64,000 bases of DNA from Hirsutella rhossiliensis (Eukaryota; Ascomycota; Sordariomycetes; Hypocreales; Ophiocordycipitaceae), in the NCBI RefSeq assembly GCF_020360975.1, contig NW_025408668.1, forward strand, positions 2,666,001 to 2,730,000. The letters are read 5' to 3'. Below, one piece after another: positions 46,594-56,102 of the stretch. The translations under genes and the position numbers were made by a program. Below the pieces are notes generated by a model, which saw only the letters and a list, made by a program, of their open reading frames with translations, had not been told where the DNA came from and searched no databases. Positions within the stretch are counted from its first letter, which is position 1. Every line of letters starts with the position of its first letter.

Positions 46594-48013
46594 TAGTTTG
46601 CCTTCTAAGACTTTATTAACTAGATAAAATCCTACTTTAGCTATAAGGTAAAGAAGATACGGTCTAATAGAGAGCTATTTATAAAGGATATTTTAAATTA
46701 GCTTTAAAAAAGGGGTATTTTACCCTTCTTATTAATACTAAATACCTAGGCTTAGAACGGTAGGGTAGAAAGATTAAGGGGTGCTATAATAAAAAGGGCC
46801 TATATAATAAGACTTACTATAAGGCTTCCCTACGACCTTTAAAGGGAAGTCGTTAAGACCGCCTATTACCTATAGAACCGGACTTATAAGGACCCTAAGG
46901 ACCCTAGGGAACTAAACTAAGAAATAAACTAAATATTACCCCTTAAGCTCTTTATAAAGAAGAGGGCCTTATTAGCCTACCTTTATACCTATAGCTATAA
47001 GGTATACGCTATAACTACTAATATATAGCTAAAAAGAAAGAAGAAAAGAAAGCTTAATCTAAGAGCCTTTATTAGTTACTTTATTAGTTATAATTTTATA
47101 GATATCCTTTAGATCTAGATTCCTCTTTTAAAAAGGTTATTTCGACTAAGGATATAATTTTCGACGAATTTAGTATCTTTAATAAAAAGAGGGATTAATA
47201 GCCCCTCTTACTCTCTTAATATTAGCTAATTTAGAAGATCTAAATCCCCCCTTCTTAATAGTCTTAAGAAGGGGTCTTAGATAAGGAAATAAAAAAAGAA
47301 ACCGACGTCGAAGTAGTTAAAGATAACGCTAACTTTAAAGAAGAAAAAAAGGAAGCTACTAAATTAGATAATCTAAATAAAGAAGGAGACTATAGGAAAG
47401 CGGTAGAGCTAGAATACGCTTACCTTCCTACGCCTCCTCTTATAGAATTAAAAGAAGATCTAGAAGCAGCCTTTTTTATTAGTCTTCCCGTTTTAACCCT
47501 TAAGGGGGTAGGAAAGGTACCTCTCTTAAAGGATTACCTAGCTGCCTTTTTATCCTTACTTCGAGAAGTAAAGGAAGGTATAGGGCCCGATATAAAAGAA
47601 GACTAACCTCTCCTTTATTTCGATTGTTTTTCCGACTTCTATCTAACGCCTATAGAAGACGGTTCCTACGGAGCATTTATAGTAAGCTAGCTTTTTAAGC
47701 CTTTATTAGTAAGGAAGGTATATAAAAGAGACCTCCTAGACCTACTAGTAAACTAAAAGTAGCTAGAAAAACACCCTTTTAGAGACTAGTTTTTCTAAGC
47801 CTAGAAAGACTACCTAGCCTTATATAAAGAGATAGGGTCTTTTAAAGAGGTCCTAAAGGAAAAAGTAAGAGGAAAATAAGTCCTTAGCTATAAGTAGGTC
47901 TTTATCTATAAGATTAATAAATATAGCTTCCTTTAAAAGTATAAAGCCTAGCTAGTCGTTTATAGGAACTAATAGGAAAAAGGGGATCTTCCTACTAAAG
48001 TAACTATCTTAGT
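46594..48013 (+). pseudogene. X copy 2, integrase remainder to start of RT (truncated)
   Basis: It is homologous to 43000-44450 of X copy 1 (integrase core second half, then a Glu-rich segment with EEKKEATKLDNLNKEGDYRKA-type charge, about 47340-47410). It stops at 48013 in the middle of the element. Sequence beyond this point has no match to X. It is more decayed than copy 1. Confidence 0.75.
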
Positions 48014-48900
48014 AATTATCTTATACTTATACTCTATATAATTATTACGTCTTCTTAGCTAACTTTTCGAAACTAAGCCTAAAATATAAAAAGAGTATAC
48101 GCCTAGAACCGTCGCGAATAGCGTATTACGCCCCCTTAAGTATAGCCTTATATAGCTACTAGCGGGTGCGTAATATACTACTAAAGATTGCGAATTAAGC
48201 GAGGTTCTCCCTTATATAGGTAGAAAACTCTTCCCCGCCCTCGCTAACTAAGGGTATATGCCCCCCGCTAATAGGACTAAGCCTAGACCTAACTTAGGAC
48301 CCCGGCTTAGATATAAGGAGGGCCCCTTTAACTTTAACCCCTTAACCTAAGGGTCGAAATAAGTACCTTAGAGGCTAGGGCCCGCTTAGAAGAAGCTTTA
48401 GAAGGCTAACGCCTTTTAAGGACCTTAGAAGAAAGGCCTAAGACCTAAGACTAAGACCTAGAGGATATTAAGATAGAAGATAATACCTAGTTTAATAGGG
48501 GCATCTATACCCTAAGGAATATATATAGCCCGCGTAGTAGAGTCTTTAGTAGGGTCCTTAGTAAGGTCCTTAGTAGGATCCTTAGTAGAGTCTCTAGCTA
48601 GCCCTCTTCTTAATTAGATAATCCCTTAGCCCCTATTCGTCTAAAGAAGAAAGAGGGAAAATTCGGTCTATAAAAGAAGTCTCTTTTCCTCCTTAGCTAG
48701 TAAATAGCATCTTCTTCTATTATTATTATCTTCTTCTATTATTATTATCTTCTTCGATATCTTTTCTCTACTAATATACCTTTTTAGCCCTCTTTACTTT
48801 TACCTTACCTTACTTAGTACTTTCTCTTTTCCTTCGTTCCCCTTAAACCCCCTTCGTCCTTTAGTATCTAGCTACTACTATTGCCGTTAGTATAGGTATA
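48014..48900 (+). other. LINE 5' region with two small tandem repeats
   Basis: No reading frame is convincing. It contains about four 13-bp units of the type ggtccttagtaag at about 48541-48595 and 2.4 copies of a 19-bp unit (cttcttctattattattat) at 48711-48760. It probably holds the internal promoter and leader of the LINE. Confidence 0.45.
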
Positions 48901-49540
48901 TCTTTAGGTATATACTATAGTTACTATTAAACTAGCCTATACTAAAGACTAGCCTCTTTAAGCCTAGCCTAGCCCTGCCTTAGGCTAGCTACTTCTAGCC
49001 TAACTAGCCCCTAAAGTAAGTAAAGGGGCAAAAGAGAGCTACCCTTAGTAGCCCTATTAGCCCTACGCCTATCTAACCTACGTTCTAACGCTCGTAGTAG
49101 ACTTAGCCCTAGCCCTAGCACCCCTTCCCTAGGGACCGGGCCTAGGGCTTCCTTTAGCAGGCCCTCTAGGACCTTAAGGAAGCCTAAAAAATCGAACCCT
49201 TTTATAAGACCCTTATAAAAGGGCTTAAGAAGGCAGCTATAAGGACCCTAGACCGCTAACAGCCCCTATAATAGCCCCTATACTAGCCTAAGGCCGCCTA
49301 GCAGCCTAGGGCTACCTAAGGAAACCTCGAAGTAAGCTCGTAAGCTAAGGTTACCGTAAAGAAAGCGCCTAAGGCCCCGGCTAAGGCCCTAGCTAAGGCT
49401 CCGGCGAAAACCCTAGCTAAGGCCCTAGCTAAGAGGAATATAAAAAAAGACTTCTAACTTATCCTAAAGTTAAAGAAAGAATCGCTAACGCCGACTATTA
49501 ACCTTATTACTCTTTATAATAAGCTTAATAAGGCTATAAG

Positions 49541-50108
49541 TCTTAAGGTATATAAGCAAAAGCGGAATTTTGGGAAATCAAGGAATCACGTAAGACTACG
49601 TGATAGAGGGGAAGAAGGAGTATAAGGTAGGATTTTCAACGGAATTTATTGGTAGTGTATTGGTGTGTGTAAGAGGTGTTGAAGTTGATGATTCTCTATC
49701 TATCTACCAGCGGACATGCTGTCTTATATAGACAATTGTAGCTGAACGGAAGAACCTTTCGGGACCAGATTTAGGCTGCCGTATAGCCCTGAGACTAAGG
49801 AATTCCGTGATACCTCGAGTGAATCTGGAAGTGTCTTGGTTCCACTGATATTCGTGTTTAAAGGAGGTTGGTCGTGCCGGTGTTCTTAAGAGGTCTTAGC
49901 TAGCATTCCAAGCTAGCTCTGTTCCTTCGATTCCCGATTGTACGATAACCGGCAACCCGTTTAATGCATAATGACATGCAAATTGACGAGCGATTCTTGC
50001 TCTATAGGATGAGATTTTGTCTATAATTAATATACTACTTATTGGCTTATATAATCGGGAGAGTATATTATAGCTGCTTTATTTATAGTAGGAACACCGT
50101 TCCTTACA
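49541..50108 (-). repeat. C1 LTR (3' LTR in element orientation)
   Basis: In element sense it begins TGTAAGGAACGG and ends ATACCTTAAGA, so the 3' end is GA rather than CA, as also seen in X. It is 568 bp. Confidence 0.93.
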
Positions 50109-50474
50109 GCCTCCCTTAAAGAGTAGATTTATATACTCTTTACTGATTTATTTATAGTAGTATATATATAGGGTAAAACCTAATATAGGAAAACCATTCT
50201 TATACCTTAATAGGATATATAAAAACCTATTCTTTCTTAGGAAAAGAAAATCCTTAGGTATATACTAATAGAAAACCTATGGTAGGAAAAATCTATAGTT
50301 ATAATAATTATTTATAGGATAACCTTATATAAGGTAAAACCTATTATTGCTAGGAAAATCTTAATAGATAAAAACCTAGTAAATATTTCTCTAGGAAACC
50401 TAAAAGGAAAACCTAGTAGAGGAAAGATATAGAAAGCATAAGAAATATCTAAAACCCTTTAATTGCTTAGGAAC
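50109..50474 (-). other. C1 3' noncoding region with polypurine tract and reiterated AAAACCTA
   Basis: Directly inside the LTR the minus strand reads CTTTAAGGGAGGC (50109-50121), the polypurine tract. Between about 50165 and 50460 a short motif close to gRAAAACCTAt recurs about ten times. No reading frame is seen. Confidence 0.6.
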
Positions 50475-51396
50475 TTATATTAAGGATAGACTGTCTCTAA
50501 ATTTATAGAGTAATTTAGGTCTTAATTCCTTCGTAAAAATATCAGCTATATTATCTTCTAATTTAATATAAAAAACTCTAATTTCCCCTTCTCTTATACT
50601 AGTTCTAGTATAGTGATAGGCTAATCTTATATGCTTGGACCTTTTATGAAATTCCGGATTTTCTGCTAATTTAATAGCAGCAGTATTATCCGTTAAAATA
50701 GGAGGTATAGTATTAGGAATCTTAATAGATAGATCCTTAGTAATATTTTTAAAAGCATATTTAAATAAACAGCTTTTTATTTGCCTCCTAAGGCCAATAT
50801 ACTCTGCTTCGTAGGAGCAAAACGGCTTTCTGCTTAGAGCAAGCCCAGCTTATTATATTATTATATATATAAAAACAGTAACCGGAAAAGGATTTTCCGT
50901 CCGTTAAATCCGACGCCCAGCTAGAGTCGGTAAAACCCTTTATATATAGATAGGTAAAAGGGATATTGCAATTATATTTAATCTTTAGGCTAGGGAATTT
51001 ATTTAAATATTTCCAAATTATATTTAAAGCCTTAAAATGCGTCTGGTCGGGCTTAGCCGCGAATCTAGCGCAGGAAATTACAGAATATAAGATATCTGGC
51101 CTAGTAAATAAGGCTAAGTATAATAGAGATCCTATTTCTTTTGAAATTGCAATATATCTTCCTTAGAAGGTAATTCCTTTGCTTTTATAAGCTTAAAGCC
51201 TACTATAGCGGTAAATTCAAGTTCCTAAACCTTCTTTATTAAATTCCCTTAATTTATTTAAGGTATAATTTTCTTGGATATATATAGCTTTTATTTTCTC
51301 GGTTTATTGTAATATTTAGACCTAAGAAGTCTTTTATATCTCCTAAGATAGTAAAATCTAGGAATTTAGATAATTCTTTAAATAATCTTTCTTCTA
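50475..51396 (-). pseudogene. C1 RT C-terminus and RNase H (mildly damaged)
   Basis: The minus-strand frame reads the copia connection (TRPDILYSVISCARFAAKPDQT, shown only in part here: near 51095-51040), then the RNase H motifs GFTDSSWASDLTDGKSFSGY (about 50945-50885), EAEYIGLRRQIK (about 50815-50780), LTDNTAAIKLAENPEFHKRS (about 50700-50640) and EDNIADIFTKEL (about 50570-50535), ending at TAA 50475-50477. The DADW/SGY, EAEY and DN signatures identify it securely. The plus-strand frame at 50966-51166 is its complement. A few stops and a frame break near 50840-50880 remain. Confidence 0.88.
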
Positions 51397-51777
51397 TTAT
51401 AGATTTAGAGGCCCTACTATAAGAAAGTCGTCGACGTGAATTGCTAAGGCTATACTATAGTCCTTATTTATAAATACTCCTTCGTCTATTAAAAGAGGAA
51501 GAAATCCGAGATTATTTAGTATAGTTTTTAAATGATTATACCAGAGCTTAGGACTTTGTTTTAGGCTATATAATGCTTTCTTTAGCTTTGCTTTAATTTC
51601 ACCGGTTTTATATAGGTCTAGGAATTTAGTTAATTTAATTTCTTTAGCTCTATAAGCTGATCTATGTTTTAAATAATATTCTTTAAGAGCGTATTCTTCG
51701 TAGCCTATAGGAAGATCGATATATACTTCGCTATCTATATCGGCATGTACGAATGCATTTGTTATATCTATTTGCAA
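51397..51777 (-). pseudogene. C1 reverse transcriptase core, intact 126-codon stretch
   Basis: This uninterrupted stretch reads MQIDITNAFVHADIDSEVYI at the start (copia RT motif A with catalytic Asp), KKALYSLKQSPKLWYNHLKT in the middle (the ALYGLKQ block) and ALAIHVDDFLIVG at the end (the catalytic xVDD of copia). The RT active-site residues are thus preserved here, unlike in every other RT in the window. The ATG is not the true start; it is an internal Met of the polyprotein. The frame upstream (to about 52400) is broken by stops. Confidence 0.92.
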
Positions 51778-53900
51778 AGCTTCAATTCGTAGATAATAGC
51801 TAAAATAAGCAGAATTCTAATAGATTCGGGTCTAGCCGTAGTCGAGAAGGTATCTAGGAAATCTAAGCCATAGATCTGCTTAAATCCCTGTATTACGAAA
51901 CGGCTTTATATTTTATTATATTATTTTGACTATCCTTCTTAATAGTATAGACCCAGCGGCCTCCTATAGCCTCCCTATCCCTAGGGAGGTAGGAAAATTC
52001 CTAAGTTTTATATTTAATTAGCTGGATAATCTCCTTAATCATAGCATCTTTCCAAAATGCTATCTCAGGGCTATTTATTGCCTGTTTATAGGTCTTTGGA
52101 ATTTTTAGATCCTGATTTTCTATACTAGCTAGAATTAACTCTATAAAATCGCAGTTTAGAAATAAATTAACGTTAGGGTATTCGATATAGTTAGAATCGA
52201 ACCCTTCCGGCTTCTTAGGTAATTCTACTACTATTTTACTAGTAGTAGGAATAGGATCGTTATTTAGAGACTCTTCTTCTATAGAGGGCGAGGACTTTTA
52301 TCTCTAGGTTCTCTAGTAGCTTCCTTTATAGGGATATAGCTTTCTAGCTTATCTTTATTCGGATAGAATTTAAAATCAAAGGTATTATTACTACTAGAGA
52401 TTTCTAGATTTTTATAAATTTATTTTCTAGTATAGTAATATCTCTAGAGATAGTAATCTTTCTCTTAGAAAAATCCCAGATTTTATATGCATTTTCTAAA
52501 TAGCCTACTATTATTCCCTTAAAGCTCTATTATCTAGCTTATCTTTAGGGTCTTTATTCTTATAATATATAAGGCTTCCGAAGGTCTTAATTTTATTAAG
52601 GTTTCGAAGGGTAGTATTATATTATCCTCTTTTCTATAGGACTTTTAAATCCTATCGCAGAATGCAGTGATCTATTATATAAATAGGTAGCTATTAAAAC
52701 AGCTTCTCCTATAGATATTTAGGAAGCCTAGCAGTAAATAAAAGAGCTCGTACTTTTCTAATATAGTACGATTTATTCTTTCTATTCTACCGTTAGATTC
52801 CGGCGTCCTAGGAGGACTAGAATTAAAGGTAATTCCTTCTTTTTCATAATAGAGCTTTATTTTATATATAAATTCTTTAGCATTATTAGAAAATGCTTCT
52901 CTAATCCTAGTATTTTTAGGGTTATTTTCTACCTATTTTTAAATTCTAGGAACCTATCTAAACTTCTCCTTTTTTCGAAGAAGGTATATTTCTAGATATC
53001 GGGTTCCTACGTCTAGGAAAGAAATATAATAGTGATATTTATTATAAGTAGGCACTTTAATTTGGCCCCAAATATCTAATACTATTTTTCTAAATAGGAA
53101 TAAGACTTATACGAGGGTTGTTTATTAACCCTATTCGTTGCTTTAGCTCTAATGCATATTTCGCACTGCCTTATTTTATTTTCCTCTTTTAGAGGCATTT
53201 TTATATCCTTATTATATCTTTTTAATATTTCTAAAATAGCCCTACTATTTATATGCCCTAAGCGTAAGTGCCAAGTATAAAAATCTATATCCTTTGCTTT
53301 TAAAGACGTAATAAGGATCGATTGGCTTTCTAATAAAGGTTCTATAGGAATATAATATAATTTATTTCTAAGAAATCCTTTAGTAAGGACCTTAGCCTTA
53401 TTATCTAATAAAAGGACTTTATTTCCTCCTATTAAGGCATAGGTATTATTAAAATAAGATTGGGATAGTATATTTACCCCTAATTCGGGTATATAAAGCA
53501 GTCTCGAAGGATATACCTTTTCTACTATGCAGGAACTTAAATACTAAGTCCCCTTTCCTTTTACTAATATAAAGGAAGCTTTTCCCAGCAAACTTTAGAC
53601 TTAATTTCTTTATAGTTAATAAGGAAATTCTTATTAGATACTATATGCCTAGTAGCTCCGGTATTATATATAAAATCAAAGATCCTTTTATTCTTATAAC
53701 TAGAAATCCTCCTTCTCTTGCCTTTAAGACTAATTCCTTTATTCTAGGAATCAGGCTTTTAGAGGTCCTAAAGAGAGTCTTTATTAGCTTCTGCTATAGG
53801 GGTAATTATAGAGTTAAAATTACCTCTAAATCCTTAGACGTATGCATAGGGTCAGGGCCTAGAGAGGTCTATAAGGTCGATATCTAGGTCTATATTTTCT
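51778..53900 (-). pseudogene. C1 integrase and upstream pol region (damaged)
   Basis: The GAG-pre-integrase and zinc region read WHLRLGHINSRAILEILKRY with a CEICIRAKATN block (about 53275-53130; HHCC finger with both Cys of the second pair present). The catalytic core follows towards 52900 (a YHYYISFLDVG-like segment around 53040-53010) and a C-terminal part to about 52400. Upstream, a protease is expected near 53700-53550 but is weak. Several frameshifts or stops separate the blocks. Confidence 0.78.
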
Positions 53901-54630
53901 TCTTGAAGCTATATTTAAGACCTTATTACTATCTTCCGATCGGACTCTAGCTCGTAATTGAGCCTTCCTTCTTTTATTAGTAGTAGAAATGCTTTTTGCA
54001 TTCCTTATAATAAGGAGTATCCGTAGAATTTCTATGGGATTTCTAAGGCTTCCTTCGTATTAGGAAGGCTTTCTCCGAAAATTCGTCTATATCCTCTATT
54101 CTTCTAGCTTCGTCTAAAAGACTAGCTATAAGGGTTTCGAGGGTAAACGCCGCAGAATTATGCTTAAGGCTCTGCGTAATATTTATAATATAGCTTCTAA
54201 ATTCCTTATTAAGGCAATTAAGAATCCATGCTATAAGAACAACTTCTGGAATTTCTATATTACGGATTTTAAATCCTCGTAGATTTCTTTACCTTATAAA
54301 GGTATTTCTCTAAATCAGAGTCCGAGGACTAAGATTAAAGAGCTGCTTAATAAGCAGATAATTCGACGAAAAGTTCGACGGATTATATAGCTTTTTAAGC
54401 TCATCCCACGCTTCTTTAGCATTTTTTAGATGCCGAATTTGCATTAAGGGACCATCTTCGACTCGAAGGAATATCATAGATAAAGCCTCCGTAGTCTGTA
54501 TATGATTTGCTTGCTCTAGAGCAGCAATAAGCTTTTCTTTTATAAGGATAGCTTCCATCCTCGTAGTCTATAAGGTATAATTTGAATTTCCCTTAAGTCT
54601 AGTAAATTCGTATTCTTTCTGTCCACCCAT
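53901..54630 (-). pseudogene. gag: C1 gag (copia capsid type, one early stop)
   Basis: The start is probably the ATG at 54630 (MGGQKEYEF...), because the frame continues through a single TAG at 54568-54570 (former TGG) into the open stretch 54558-54310 (MEAILIKEKLIAALEQ...). That stretch has the copia gag pattern: LMQIRHLKNAKEAWDELKKL (where AW-xL is family-typical), then a YNPSN...LIKQLFNL segment. Downstream (to about 53900) is a Cys/His-poor decayed part. This is the UBN2/Retrotran_gag type of capsid protein that forms the virus-like particle. Confidence 0.8.
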
Positions 54631-54807
54631 TTTATATAAATTCGGTATTATTTCGTTCGTAGGATCGAGAAGTCTAGACGGGAGTTTAAGAGCGTAGGAA
54701 GGTAGAAGAAGTCGTTAAGGGGAATTTCGAAAGGAATTTTAATTGAATATTTCGACGAGGAATTTCAAAGGTATAAGTAGTTGATTTCCCGGCTTAAAAG
54801 GAGCAAG

Positions 54808-54821
54808 CCGGGCTCATAACC
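54808..54821 (-). other. C1 primer-binding site (internal initiator tRNA-Met type)
   Basis: Directly inside the 5' LTR the minus strand reads GGTTATGAGCCCGG. Its complement contains GGGCTCATAACC, the anticodon arm of initiator tRNA-Met, implying half-tRNA priming as in Drosophila copia and Ty5. This is the undamaged version of the site in X. Confidence 0.8.
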
Positions 54822-55387
54822 TCTTAAGGTATATGAGCAAAAGCGGAATTTTGGGAAATCAAGGAATCACGTAAGACTACGTAATAGAGGGGAAGAAGGA
54901 GTATAAGGTAGGATTTTCAACGGAATTTATTGGTAGTGTATTGGTGTGTGTAAGAGGTGTTGAAGTTGATGATTCTCTCTATCTACCAGCGGACATGCTG
55001 TCTTATATAGACAATTGTAGCTGAACGGAAGAACCTTTCGGGACCAGATTTAGGCTGCCGTATAGCCCTGAGACTGAGGAATTCCGTGATACCTCGAGTG
55101 AATCTGGAAGTGTCTTGGTTCCACTGATATTCGTGTTTAAAGGAGGTTGGTCGTGCCGGTGTTCTTGAGAGGTCTTAGCTAGCATTCCAAGCTAGCTCTG
55201 TTCCTTCGATTCCCGATTGTACGATAACCGGCAACCCGTTTAATGCATAATGACATGCAAAATGACGAGCGATTCTTGCTCTATAGGATGGGATTTTGTC
55301 TATAATTAATATACTACTTATTAGCTTATATAATCGGGAGAGTATATTATAGCTGCTTTATTTATAGTAGGAACACCGTTCCTTATA
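54822..55387 (-). repeat. C1 LTR (5' LTR in element orientation)
   Basis: This 566-bp partner of 49541-50108 keeps more TG/CA (for example tatgagcaaaag versus tataagcaaaag). A 60-codon minus-strand frame inside it (55003-55185) is not a gene. Confidence 0.93.
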
Positions 55388-56102
55388 ATAAGGGAACTAG
55401 CTATATTAGCTTTATTAACTTTAAATAAAGGTAATATAGTTATAACGATAAAGGCCCTATATATAGTAAAGAAGCTTTTAAAGTAGCGGGAGAAGTAGTC
55501 CCTATACCTTAAGGAGCTACCTATTAAATCGGCCGACCTTCCTACTAGCTAGACTAAGCTAGTAGCCTAGAGCATCCCTAACCTCTTAAAGACCCTTATC
55601 CTCGATATCTTCGCTATAGAAGCTAAAACCTTTAGCGGGATCGATATCCTAGGGTAGCCTAGGTAGCTAGGCACCCTAGGCCTAACGTAGAAGGTAGGAT
55701 CGGTCGTCTTTATAGTCCCTTTAAAGGCTATAGGGGCTAAATACTAGAGAAAAGGCCTCTATATAGTAGGTCTATAGATTTAAGTCTAGGCCTATAAGGA
55801 ATATATTATATATATATAGTACTATAGGTACCTTTCCTTTAGCTATAACCCTTAGACCTACCGGCAGCCTATTAGGTATACCTTTTACTTAGAAAAGTAC
55901 TTAACTAAGGACTATAACTACCCTAGCTATAAGGCTAGCTAAGGCTGCTCTTACTTTAAGGTCTAATACTATAACTATAAGGGAGAGTACCTTATAACTA
56001 ATAAGGTATAATACGGAGTTTATAAGGGAATAACTAATACTTAATAGCCTTAGCCCCCTTATACTTATAGGGCCCTTAAAGCCCCTTAGGCCCCTTAGGC
56101 CT

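Larger units (their letters stand above)
18349..48013 (+). mobile_element. X copy 2: copia-type element, split by G2, G3 and X copy 1
   Basis: Pieces 18349-19702, 28955-29571, 39424-40229 and 46594-48013 join seamlessly into one plus-strand copia element, checked against X copy 1 (40230-46588), which shows the empty sites. The 5' LTR is present. The element is truncated at 48013, at the point matching about 44450 of X copy 1, just before the RT domain. There the LINE begins. It is more decayed than X copy 1. Confidence 0.85.
49541..55387 (-). mobile_element. C1: complete copia-type element, 5847 bp, the least RIP-damaged in the window
   Basis: It is flanked by a perfect ATAAG duplication (49536-49540, 55388-55392). 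Its LTRs are 568 and 566 bp and differ at about ten sites by eye, nearly all transitions. Minus-strand gag, integrase, RT and RNase H are in copia order. CpA/TpG are still common, unlike all neighbours. The coding region nevertheless has stop codons. It is inserted in LINE ORF1. A solo LTR of the same family is at 12568-13137. Confidence 0.94.
48980..56100 (+). pseudogene. LINE ORF1 (gag-like), split by C1 (RIP-damaged)
   Basis: The upstream part (to 49540) has a Lys/Ala-Pro-rich run (KKAPKAPAKALAKAPAK, about 49355-49430) and TINLITLYNKLNKAI. The frame rejoins in phase at 55393 (KAI then RELA) when C1 and one ATAAG are removed. The downstream part has SFSYNP-TYRQPIRYTFYLEK and a knuckle-like GCSYFKV-YYNYKGEY (about 55930-55990), in the family a CCHC nucleic-acid-binding motif. 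The frame ends before the endonuclease. It is interrupted by TAG/TAA only. Confidence 0.65.

Noticed and set aside
48700..48760. CRISPR-like or regulatory array
   Set aside because: It is just 2.4 copies of a 19-bp pyrimidine/AT unit without spacers, a microsatellite-type repeat in a LINE leader.
50966..51166. 66-codon plus-strand open frame
   Set aside because: It is antisense to the C1 RT/RNase H connection, whose minus-strand reading is unambiguous.
53645..53887. 80-codon plus-strand open frame
   Set aside because: It is antisense to the C1 gag-protease region; no motif, no promoter context.
54808..54821. Possible tRNA-Met gene
   Set aside because: Only the anticodon-arm match is present, directly next to an LTR; no cloverleaf surrounds it, so it is a primer-binding site.
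55003..55185. 60-codon minus-strand open frame
   Set aside because: It lies wholly within the C1 5' LTR; the partner LTR and the solo LTR do not preserve it as a coding unit.
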